Source: CAXXHQ01 sp963665265
GTDB lineage: Bacteria; Planctomycetota; Planctomycetia; Pirellulales; Thermoguttaceae
Direction of reading: 5' to 3'
Assembly (NCBI GenBank): GCA_963665265.2
Contig: OY762224.2
Location: 620,001-684,000, forward strand
DNA length: 64,000 bases
Shown: in pieces, positions 24,621 through 32,002 of the stretch
Layout of the letters: each line of letters begins with the position of its first letter
How positions within the stretch are numbered: the stretch's first letter is position 1
Program-made: the position numbers and the translations under genes
The notes under the pieces: model-generated
Told to the model about the DNA's origin: nothing
What the model saw: only the letters and a program-made list of their open reading frames with translations
Database searches by the model: none

Positions 24621-25355
24621 ATGACTCTGAAAACGAATACGCATAAGCATTCCGGCATCCACCATCGCCCTCGGCGAAAGCTGATCAATCGCATTCTCGA
24701 AAACGATCTCATTCGAAAGGTCAGTTTCGAGGAGTATCGCGACAAAGTCCGCGACGTGTACGACGGTCCGCAAGGCGCGATGCTCGCCGCTTGCAGCATG
24801 GTCTCGTTGCATACCCCGCTCGGCGAACGCCTCTTTCGCGAACGCAAATTCGATCTTCGCGGTTGTCGCAACATGCTCGACGTCGGCAGCGGAGCCGGGC
24901 AGATCGCCAAGCACCTCATTCGCTATTCCGATCCGTCGGCTGAGATTACTTGCTTCGATCTTTCGACCGAGATGTTACGCCGCGCGCGGATTCGTTTGAA
25001 AAGCGACCGTCCGCACTTCATCGCCGCCGACTTGAGCCAAATGCCGTTTAAAGACGGAACGTTCGACGTCGTCACTTGCGGCTACGTCTTGGAGCATCTC
25101 CCCGACGCCCGCGTCGGTCTGGCCGAAATGAGCCGCGTCATGAAGGTCGGCGGCCGCATGCTTCTGCTGGCCACCGAAGACACTCTCTCCGGCGCTTGCA
25201 CCAGCTTGATGTGGCGCTGCCGGACGTACAATCGCCGCGAGTTGGCCCGCGTCTGCGAGGAAGTCGGCCTGCACTGGCGCAAGGAACTTTGGTTCACTAA
25301 AGTCCACCGCGTCCTCCGCGCCGGCGGTATCTGCGTCGAATTGCAAAGAAAATAA
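24621..25355 (+). CDS. Class I SAM-dependent methyltransferase
   Basis: 244 residues. Motif I is MLDVGSGAGQIAKHLI (about residue 90), followed by the acidic motif II TCFDLSTEM, the DLSQMPFKDGTFDVVTCGYV segment and the post-motif LEHLPD. This is a Methyltransf_11-type Rossmann domain. A basic N-terminus (HKHSGIHHRPRRKLINR) precedes it. Substrates in this family range from lipids and quinones to small metabolites, and nothing in the neighbourhood decides between them, since both neighbours are PEP-CTERM proteins on the other strand. The family is certain; the substrate is unknown. Confidence 0.88.
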   Translation: MTLKTNTHKHSGIHHRPRRKLINRILENDLIRKVSFEEYRDKVRDVYDGPQGAMLAACSMVSLHTPLGERLFRERKFDLRGCRNMLDVGSGAGQIAKHLIRYSDPSAEITCFDLSTEMLRRARIRLKSDRPHFIAADLSQMPFKDGTFDVVTCGYVLEHLPDARVGLAEMSRVMKVGGRMLLLATEDTLSGACTSLMWRCRTYNRRELARVCEEVGLHWRKELWFTKVHRVLRAGGICVELQRK

Positions 25356-25731
25356 CTTGTTGGTCCGGTTCGCCGTGCCTGACGAGAAATTCGCTCGACG
25401 TGTTTTCTTCTTTAGCGGCCAACGAAACCTTTTGCGCCCTTCGTATTCCTTCGTGCGCTTCGTGGACGAAAACTCATCGTCTCCGCGCGAATCTCTTTGC
25501 GTTATTAGCGTCGATCAGCGCGGATTAGCGTTCCTTCCTCTATCAAAAAATTTCGCGCAAGGAACGTCAAGACGGCGGAGCGATTTATATTGGATTTGCG
25601 AGACGTTCGGAATTCAGGGAACTCGTCGCCGCGAAGTAATCTTATTGAGCCTGTAAATCCTGTTAAATTTTTGCGAATGTGCCTTCATGTCTTTCGCGTA
25701 TTTCGTAGATAAACATGGCGTTCGTTCGCGG
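25356..25731. other. Intergenic region with decayed repeat fragments
   Basis: About 375 bases between convergent genes. It contains a half copy of hairpin family A (CGCCGTGCCTGAC near 25370) and phrases such as CTTCGTGCGCTTCGTGG and TTTCGTAGATAAACATGG, which look like degraded interspersed repeats. No gene was recognised. Confidence 0.4.
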
Positions 25732-28269
25732 TTAGAAACCGCTACGATCTTTGCGTTTCTTTGCGGCCGAAAAAATCGCGACGCACCCGGCGGCCAGCAA
25801 CGCCGCCCATGTCGTCGGCTCGGGTACGGCCGTGAACGATGCGAGCGACGCCGAAAACGTCGGTTCGTCGTCTCCCTCTCCGCCTAAGATCAACGTGTCT
25901 TGCACTAGCACGCCGATCGTCACGATCGTATCGCCGCAAATCTGCGTCGTCCCTTCGCCGGTGATTGAGTCGATTAGCAGAGGATCATCGGCGGACGTTT
26001 TACCGAGAATCTGAACGGTCGCGCCCGCTGCGGTATGGATATTGCTGAAATGCGAATGGTTCCAGTTGTAGTCGCACAAAATAAGAGTGCCTTGTTGCGA
26101 GTCGAATTCTCTGCCGTTGGAATTCCAAGAAAAAACCGCGAGCGTCCCCTCTCCCGTTTTGTTGATTTTGCCTTCGCCATAAAGCAACATTTGGGAATAA
26201 TGTCCTCCGGAGTCGAACGTTGCGGTTCCGGCAATAGACGCTTCGACTCTAAGATTACTGCTCGCTCGCAGCGTTCCGCCATTAAGGAAGATGGGGTTCG
26301 GATAGGATCCACCAAATTTCGCCAAGTCGAGCGCTCCTCCGGCGAGATTATAAACGCCGTAAATTTCGAGCTTCGGCGCAATGACGGTTCCGCCGTATTG
26401 ATTGAACGTTCCGTAAACGGTAAGCGTTCCGCCGACCGTTAGCGTTGAAGAGGAGCCCGAAACGGAGACGGGGCCGTCGACGTAAACGTTCTTTGAGACG
26501 GCGACGCTTCCGCCGTCTTTCACTTCGAGCGTCCCGTTGGAAATGGTCAGCGAATCGAAACAGTCGAAGCGCGATCCCGTGCCAGTGACGGTAATAGCCC
26601 CATTTGCGTTTATATTGCTTCCGAAGTAATTATTATATCCGACGCAACTTTGGCCGAACGCGACGACTGCGCCGCCGCCAGTCACTTCAAGCGTCCCGGT
26701 TCCGTAGTACCCGACGCGGAAAGAGAAATTATCCAAGCCGCTTAAAGTTCCGTAGCTTGTCAGTTTTGAGCCGGAGCCGCTGACGGTTACCCGACTATTC
26801 ATTCCCTCTCCGTAACCGATGAAGCAGTCGCCGCCGGTAACTTCAGCGCCGTCGTAAACGTCGAGCGAGCCGTTCCAGGTTGTCGTTTGATCATTTGTCG
26901 TCCAGCGAGAATTGTTTCCGTGAACGGAGACCGTTCCGAAGACCGATGCGGTTCCGCTACTAACGAGTCCGCCGGAGGTGACTTCAATCGCTCCATACTG
27001 ACTGATCCAAAGGTTGCCGCGATTGATCCATTGGGAGCCAGTTCCCGAAACGGAGACGTTTCCCGTCCGCTCGCAGTAGCCGACGCCCGCCCAATCCGAA
27101 GTAACCGTTCCGCCGTCGGAAACGACGAGCGAGGCTTGTCCAAGATACTGGCCGACGTCTAGGCCCTGCACGGATAAAAGCGAACCGAAGCCGGCGACGT
27201 TGACGGTCCCTTTTGATCCCACCTCAAAGCCAAGAGAGGCGTGTTCGGAAACTACTTTTGCGCCGTTAACTATATTCAGCGTTCCCCCTCCGCATAAGCC
27301 GATACGCAAAACGCTAGATGTCGTCAACGCCGAATTTGTTCCCGAGACCGTTACGACTCCGACCGATTCGCAGTTCCCGTTGATATCGATTATGCTCGCC
27401 TTAACCGCTCCGCCGTCGGAGATCGTCAACTTTCCTGCGCCACTCATGCCGACGCAAAGTTGGTCGTCGATCGTCCACGTCGAGCCGGAGCCGACGACGG
27501 TGACGACTCCTTCTGATTGAACTGCTTCGCCGATGCTCCCGTTCAAACTAACGACGCTCCCTGAGTTAGTTATGTTTAGCGTTCCGGTTCCGGTGGACCC
27601 GACGTAAAGGGAGCCGGCGTTGGTCCAAACGGAATTTGCCCCCGAGACGGTCACCGAGCCTGCTCCTGATTGGCCGATAAAGGATGCTGCGGAACGCAAC
27701 GAACCTCCGTTCAATAAATACGAGCCGTTACCGTTGTCGAAGCCGACGTAGAGAGCGCCGGATATTTCGTGGACGCCTCCCGTCTGCACGAAAAGGCCGC
27801 TGGCGTAGGATTTGCCGACGTATTCATAGGCGGCGGAAAGGCGTCCGCCCGAGAGGAAGAAACTTCCGCTTGAGAAAGGATAGTTCCCTAGATTCAAATT
27901 TTGTTGAACGTTAACGGTTCCGCCCGCTTGCATGAACGTTCCGGTTCCCCAAGCGCCGACGTAGGCCGAACCGATCGAAAACGAGCCGCCGGTCGTGATG
28001 ACCGTTCCGGAGCCTCCTTCTCCGAGGTAAATATCCCCGATCGTTCCGCCGTTCGTGACGATGGCCGAGCCGCCGTTTCTCACGTAGGCGATTTCGTTTC
28101 CTTGGGGAACGGCGCCTGAGAGCCAAGAGGCCGACGACGACCAATCGCCGGCGCCGACGTTCCAGTAATGCTCAAACGCTTGAGCCTGTGCGGAATTGGT
28201 AATATTCAAGAAAGCCGAAACGGCGAAAAGTACGAATAGGGAGCGAGACGGTTTCAATATGCAGGGCAT
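25732..28269 (-). CDS. T5SS/PEP-CTERM repeat protein (845 aa)
   Basis: The start at 28269 has GGGGGGA upstream and a signal peptide (LFVLFAVSAFLNITNSAQA). The mature end carries the N-module HYWNVGAGDWSSSASW, nearly identical to that of the giant protein at 330-10511. About 600 residues of short T5SS/PEP-CTERM-associated repeats follow, then one degenerate beta-strand repeat (GKINKTGEGTLAVFSWNS), the shared module SITGEGTTQICG then LVQDTLILGG, and the PEP-CTERM tail VPEPTTWAALLAAGCVAIF with a Lys/Arg end. It is a short paralogue of the giant protein. Exported and probably exosortase-processed; role unknown. Confidence 0.9.
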   Translation of the reverse strand: MPCILKPSRSLFVLFAVSAFLNITNSAQAQAFEHYWNVGAGDWSSSASWLSGAVPQGNEIAYVRNGGSAIVTNGGTIGDIYLGEGGSGTVITTGGSFSIGSAYVGAWGTGTFMQAGGTVNVQQNLNLGNYPFSSGSFFLSGGRLSAAYEYVGKSYASGLFVQTGGVHEISGALYVGFDNGNGSYLLNGGSLRSAASFIGQSGAGSVTVSGANSVWTNAGSLYVGSTGTGTLNITNSGSVVSLNGSIGEAVQSEGVVTVVGSGSTWTIDDQLCVGMSGAGKLTISDGGAVKASIIDINGNCESVGVVTVSGTNSALTTSSVLRIGLCGGGTLNIVNGAKVVSEHASLGFEVGSKGTVNVAGFGSLLSVQGLDVGQYLGQASLVVSDGGTVTSDWAGVGYCERTGNVSVSGTGSQWINRGNLWISQYGAIEVTSGGLVSSGTASVFGTVSVHGNNSRWTTNDQTTTWNGSLDVYDGAEVTGGDCFIGYGEGMNSRVTVSGSGSKLTSYGTLSGLDNFSFRVGYYGTGTLEVTGGGAVVAFGQSCVGYNNYFGSNINANGAITVTGTGSRFDCFDSLTISNGTLEVKDGGSVAVSKNVYVDGPVSVSGSSSTLTVGGTLTVYGTFNQYGGTVIAPKLEIYGVYNLAGGALDLAKFGGSYPNPIFLNGGTLRASSNLRVEASIAGTATFDSGGHYSQMLLYGEGKINKTGEGTLAVFSWNSNGREFDSQQGTLILCDYNWNHSHFSNIHTAAGATVQILGKTSADDPLLIDSITGEGTTQICGDTIVTIGVLVQDTLILGGEGDDEPTFSASLASFTAVPEPTTWAALLAAGCVAIFSAAKKRKDRSGF

Positions 28270-28369
28270 GGATTTTCCCCCCGGAAATCAGCTGATATTT
28301 TTAACGAGCGAGGAAGGATGAGCGAAAGGGGCCCCGGCGAATAAAGAAACCCCGCCAGAACCTATAAGC

Positions 28370-28398
28370 ATCATAATAAAGCGAGGGGGCTTCCGCAA
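28370..28398 (-). promoter_or_regulatory. Candidate promoter of the 845-aa PEP-CTERM gene
   Basis: Minus-strand TTGCGG (28398-28393), a 17-base spacer and TATGAT (28375-28370), about 100 bases upstream of the start. It resembles the candidate promoter of the giant gene. No sigma-54 element was found here. Confidence 0.4.
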
Positions 28399-28485
28399 GA
28401 TTTCCGAAGCGTCTCTAAGGGGGGGGGGCTTGCGCAGAGCTCGCGAAATCGTTCGGACTCCAAACGCTCGGCGCCGACCGCTTTC

Positions 28486-30294
28486 TCAAGCGCTTCGCCC
28501 GGCCTCCGTCGGCAGGTCGATCGAGATCGTCGTGCCCTGTCCGTCGCTCGAAGTGACGCTCATTTTCCCGCCGAAGAGACGGACCCGTTCGCGGATGCCG
28601 CGCAAACCGAAGTGCGAATCGCCGACGGCAGACGGATTGAAGCCGACGCCCCAATCTTGCGCGATGAAATGCAATTGCGTTTCGTTTTCTTTGAGTCCGA
28701 TGTGAATGACCGGACTTTTACTATACCGGCAAGCGTTCGTCAAGCATTCCTGCGTGATGCGGTAAAGCGCCGATTCAAGCGGCGGCGAATAACGTTCCGA
28801 TTTCAAGTCGCACTCGAATTCGATCCTCGCTGCCGTGTCCCCCTGCTCTTTCTCGATCAGATACTCGATTCCGGCGGCAAGCCCTGACTCGTCCAAAACC
28901 GGCGGGCGCAATCCTCCGATTAGACGGCGCGCTTCGTCAATGCTTCGTTTCACCAAACTTACGGTCAACTCCGCCGACTCTTGAGCCCGGGGCGGGTTGT
29001 TCTCCTTCAGGGCGCCGAGCGCCGCTTGCCCTTGCAACGAGGCGGCGGTCAGATACTGCGCTAGTCCGTCGTGGATTTCGTAGGCGATCAGCTTTCGCTC
29101 CCGCTCTTGCGTTTCGAGCAATTCTTTCAAAAACCGCTGTTCCTCGTTGAGAGTCTCGGTACGCTCAAGAACAAGTTTTTCCACTCGCTCGGCGCGCCCG
29201 ATCAGCACGAACAAATAGCAGCCGGCCAGCAGCGAGATCGCCGTTCCCGCCCAAAACGCCGCTGCGGGATGCCATGTTCGCGGATCGCGTCTGTATCCTT
29301 CGCTCGGCACGCAGTAAGCGAGCCAGCGTTTGTCGGCGACCGCGAGATTCATCTTGCACGAAATTCCCGACGATTCCTCAGGCATTTCGATGGGCAATTT
29401 CAATGTTTTCTTCGTTAAACGCGAAGGCGACGCGATGATCGGCGTCGGTTTTTCGCGGTCCGAGTCCTCGTAGAAGAAAATATCGACTCCGACCAGCGGC
29501 AAATTGCGGCGTATTTCGTCGCACAAAGGCCGTAGCCGAATCGCCTCGATCACGAATCCGTCCTGCTTGGACTTTTGAGGATCGACGGACGACGGCTTCC
29601 CCTCCGTCGTCGCCCGCATCATAAAGATGAGCGCCGGATCGACGTTTTCCTCGGAGCCAGGAGTTCGCCAAAAAATCGCCGCCACTTTTTCGCCGCGCTG
29701 CAAATTGTCCATTGCCGCGCGGATCTTTGATTGATCGCGGAGATCGCACCCGAGTAAATGCGACGACTTCGTTTGCGATGCGACGTATTCAATCGGACAA
29801 TAGCTCGGCCGCGCCGGCGCCGTCTTAAACGTCCGCTTCGCTTCGTTCCATGTTTGGATGCGGTAGTCGGAGATTCCCCTCGCTCTGGCCGACTCTTCGT
29901 TGCTCTGACGTTCATCCTGCGTTACGATAGGCGCCCAGGCCACGAACTCCGTGTCGGTAAAGCTCTCGTGCATGGGTTTGGCGAACGTCAAAAATTCGTC
30001 GGAATCGACGAACTCCGAACCGGCGTAATACGACGCCAGCAGCCGGAGCCCCTCGATCCGATACCGCAAGACTTCCTCGACTTTTGCGACTCGCTGTCCA
30101 GCGTCCACTTCAAATTGCGCCTGCGCTAATCGCGACTCCTGCGAAGTGAGTAAAAAAAAGACCGCCGTCGTTATCGCCAAGCCGCATATGAAGACGATCG
30201 CAGGCAGAAGCCGCCGCGAAAGCGACCCGCAACGCCCTTTCGCAGGACGAGTAGCTTGAAATCGGCTGATTTTCTTCGACTTTGCGCAGATCAT
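28486..30294 (-). CDS. Membrane sensor histidine kinase, CHASE plus HisKA_3 (NarL-partner type)
   Basis: 602 residues. A first membrane helix at about 29-49 (LLPAIVFICGLAITTAVFFL) and a second near 345-365 enclose a CHASE-like periplasmic sensor (about 75-330, with LRLLASYYAGSEFVDSDEF and FVAWAPIV). The cytoplasmic part has a coiled coil, the HisKA_3 H-box IAYEIHDGLAQ (His about 408), the N-box ECLTNACRYS and the ATP-lid segment HFGLRGIRERV. Such kinases phosphorylate LuxR/NarL-type response regulators. None is encoded in this window, so the partner is unlinked. CHASE domains bind small extracellular ligands; the ligand here is unknown. The start lacks a strong ribosome-binding site and could be slightly different. 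Confidence 0.92.
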   Translation of the reverse strand: MICAKSKKISRFQATRPAKGRCGSLSRRLLPAIVFICGLAITTAVFFLLTSQESRLAQAQFEVDAGQRVAKVEEVLRYRIEGLRLLASYYAGSEFVDSDEFLTFAKPMHESFTDTEFVAWAPIVTQDERQSNEESARARGISDYRIQTWNEAKRTFKTAPARPSYCPIEYVASQTKSSHLLGCDLRDQSKIRAAMDNLQRGEKVAAIFWRTPGSEENVDPALIFMMRATTEGKPSSVDPQKSKQDGFVIEAIRLRPLCDEIRRNLPLVGVDIFFYEDSDREKPTPIIASPSRLTKKTLKLPIEMPEESSGISCKMNLAVADKRWLAYCVPSEGYRRDPRTWHPAAAFWAGTAISLLAGCYLFVLIGRAERVEKLVLERTETLNEEQRFLKELLETQERERKLIAYEIHDGLAQYLTAASLQGQAALGALKENNPPRAQESAELTVSLVKRSIDEARRLIGGLRPPVLDESGLAAGIEYLIEKEQGDTAARIEFECDLKSERYSPPLESALYRITQECLTNACRYSKSPVIHIGLKENETQLHFIAQDWGVGFNPSAVGDSHFGLRGIRERVRLFGGKMSVTSSDGQGTTISIDLPTEAGRSA

Positions 30295-30588
30295 ATGGAT
30301 TTCACGCCTGGATAGATCGCATTTGTTCGGGCAATGTTAATTCAACGACCGGCGCCGTAATGCCTGCTTTACTAAGGAAATAGGCTAATCGGACGAGATG
30401 AAGGCGATTGGGCGCCGCTTGCGACCCCCGCAACTGGGTAATTAATTATACCACATGGTGAGGAGCAGGGTGTATAGACTGAAGGTGGGGTTTTTCGCAT
30501 TTTCGCCGCAAGGGCTTGTTTTATTGCTCGCCGGCGAAAAATCCTCCCTTTCGTTATCAATCGAGTGCTTTCTCTGACAAGAAAGCAA

Positions 30589-30618
30589 ACGAGCGGCCCG
30601 GTCGCCCGAGCCGCTCGT
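30589..30618 (-). terminator. Probable terminator of the small secreted-protein genes
   Basis: Arms ACGAGCGGC and GCCGCTCGT with an inner CGG/CCG pair. On the minus strand it is followed by TTGCTTTCTT. It lies about 165 bases after the end of the 30783-31163 gene, beyond a repeat hairpin. Confidence 0.5.
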
Positions 30619-30665
30619 AAGAGAGGGATAGAGGTTCTCTTCGTATTTTCAATTGTTTCGTGTAG

Positions 30666-30687
30666 GGAATGCCCTCTGCGGCATTCC
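30666..30687. repeat. Hairpin repeat family B, second copy
   Basis: GGAATGCC and GGCATTCC around a 6-base loop, preceded by TGTAG. It matches the copy at 12455-12476 except for one loop base. Confidence 0.65.
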
Positions 30688-30782
30688 GATCGACATGCAA
30701 AGCAACTCTTTTGGGCTCCAGTCGAGGATCATCGAAGGCCTGCCGCGTCCCTAATCCTTCCGACTTCATCCTTTTGGCTTCG

Positions 30783-31163
30783 CTACCACGGCGCGCGAAT
30801 GTAGTAATCGCCGAATTCGTCGGTGTCTCGAGGCCAAGCCGGCGTCGGAGCGTAGCGCGAACGATGGAATACGCTTTCCGGCGGATACGTCGCTTCGTAT
30901 TGATGTTGAATCGAGGTCACTCGCGTCGCCCCGACCGTCCGACCGTAGTGAATCTGGTTTTCAGCGGTCGGCGGAACCACGACGGCCACGGGCATTCCCC
31001 ACGCCACGTCGTAGTATGGGCCGTTCCACGAATACGACGGAGCTTGACGATACGCCACGCAGCCCTTTAGCGAGCCGTGCGTGCGATACTCCACCGCCGT
31101 CGCGCTTTGCGTCGTCGCCGCGAAAATCATCGTTACCGTCGCCAGTATATACGCGTATTTCAT
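30783..31163 (-). CDS. Small secreted protein of unknown function
   Basis: 126 residues with a signal peptide (YILATVTMIFAATTQSATA) and GGGAAGGA before the ATG. The mature part is rich in Tyr, Pro and Arg (APSYSWNGPYYDVAWGMPVA; PTPAWPRDTDEFGDYYIRAP) with a single Cys. No known domain is recognised. It lies about 40 bases after the similar small gene at 31207-31536 and is probably co-transcribed with it. Its composition suggests an exported, possibly envelope-bound, protein. The gene is well supported by start signal and signal peptide; the function is not known. Confidence 0.75.
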   Translation of the reverse strand: MKYAYILATVTMIFAATTQSATAVEYRTHGSLKGCVAYRQAPSYSWNGPYYDVAWGMPVAVVVPPTAENQIHYGRTVGATRVTSIQHQYEATYPPESVFHRSRYAPTPAWPRDTDEFGDYYIRAPW

Positions 31164-31206
31164 TGGAATGTCCTTCCCGCCTGCGGCGTTTGGAGTTTCA
31201 AGTCCT

Positions 31207-31536
31207 TTACCGATAGCTCACATGCGTGCGAGTCACCGTGCAATCCTCGTGGACGGTTCGATAACAAGTGCGATGCTTGTACATGAATTCATGCGGAGCC
31301 AACGGCTCGTAAGGAATCCACGTAATGCCGACCCGAGGAGGCACCGGACGCGGGCAAGGATACAACGTCGCCCCGAGGCCCGAAGGACACGGGCAAGCCG
31401 GACCGACGAAATAGTTGTCATATGGACCAGGGCCATCGGCAGGGCCGACCGCAAGGGCCGACGAGACGCCCATCGAAAAAGCCCAAAACGCCGCGATCAA
31501 CGCGGCCGACGCAAGTGCGTATTGCTTCATGCGCAT
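31207..31536 (-). CDS. Small secreted Cys/Pro-rich protein of unknown function
   Basis: 109 residues with a signal peptide (ALASAALIAAFWAFSMGVSS) and GAGGAG eight bases before the ATG. The mature part is rich in Gly and Pro with five cysteines (VGPACPCPSGLGATLYPCP; HRTCYRTVHEDCTV). The Cys pairs could form disulfides after export or bind a metal. It is the first gene of a two-gene unit with 30783-31163. The segment PRVGITWIPYEP is a distinctive core with no family that I recognise. Function unknown. Confidence 0.75.
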   Translation of the reverse strand: MRMKQYALASAALIAAFWAFSMGVSSALAVGPADGPGPYDNYFVGPACPCPSGLGATLYPCPRPVPPRVGITWIPYEPLAPHEFMYKHRTCYRTVHEDCTVTRTHVSYR

Positions 31537-32002
31537 GGAAAGAACTCCTCTATCCTTATTCTTTCGCTCACTCTTTTGATTCCAAGACGGCGTTTGTTTT
31601 TCCGCTATCCGATTCGATCGCGGAACAATTTTATCGGCCGCCTTGGCCTATTACGGACGGATGTGAGATACCTTTTCGCTTCGCGAAAGTGTTTCACCGG
31701 GGGGGGGTATGGAGGCGGGCTATTGACCGCAGCGCGTCGCGCCGTCGGCCCATTAAAAAACTCGGCTTATTCGGGGCTTGCGGGTTAATCTTTACATAGG
31801 GAAAATTCCGCCCTGTCGTAGCTTGCGAAAAATAGGAAAACTCCTCCGTAGGCCTGCGTCGATACAGTCGTTATAATCGTTAGTCTGCCGAAAGGCGACG
31901 TTTTTGCATAATCAGTAACCCCCTCGGAAGCTTGGTATTTTTGGGTTTTCAGACGATTCTGCCCCCTTGTATACTTGTCGAAAAACCCCGGAGTTTTGAA
32001 GA
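31537..32002. other. Intergenic region, no gene seen
   Basis: About 465 bases between divergent genes; promoters of both sides must lie here. A run of nine G (31699-31707) is present. Longer plus-strand frames crossing the region lack start signals and overlap the secreted-protein genes in antisense. No RNA was recognised. Confidence 0.45.

Larger units (their letters stand above)
30295..30782. other. Intergenic region with terminator and repeat hairpins
   Basis: About 490 bases between the kinase and the small secreted-protein genes. It contains the stem-loop at 30589-30618 and the family B hairpin at 30666-30687. No further gene was seen. Confidence 0.5.

Noticed and set aside
31081..31788. 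A 235-codon plus-strand frame across the small secreted-protein genes
   Set aside because: It runs antisense to two genes with good start signals and is rich in Arg, typical of a shadow frame.
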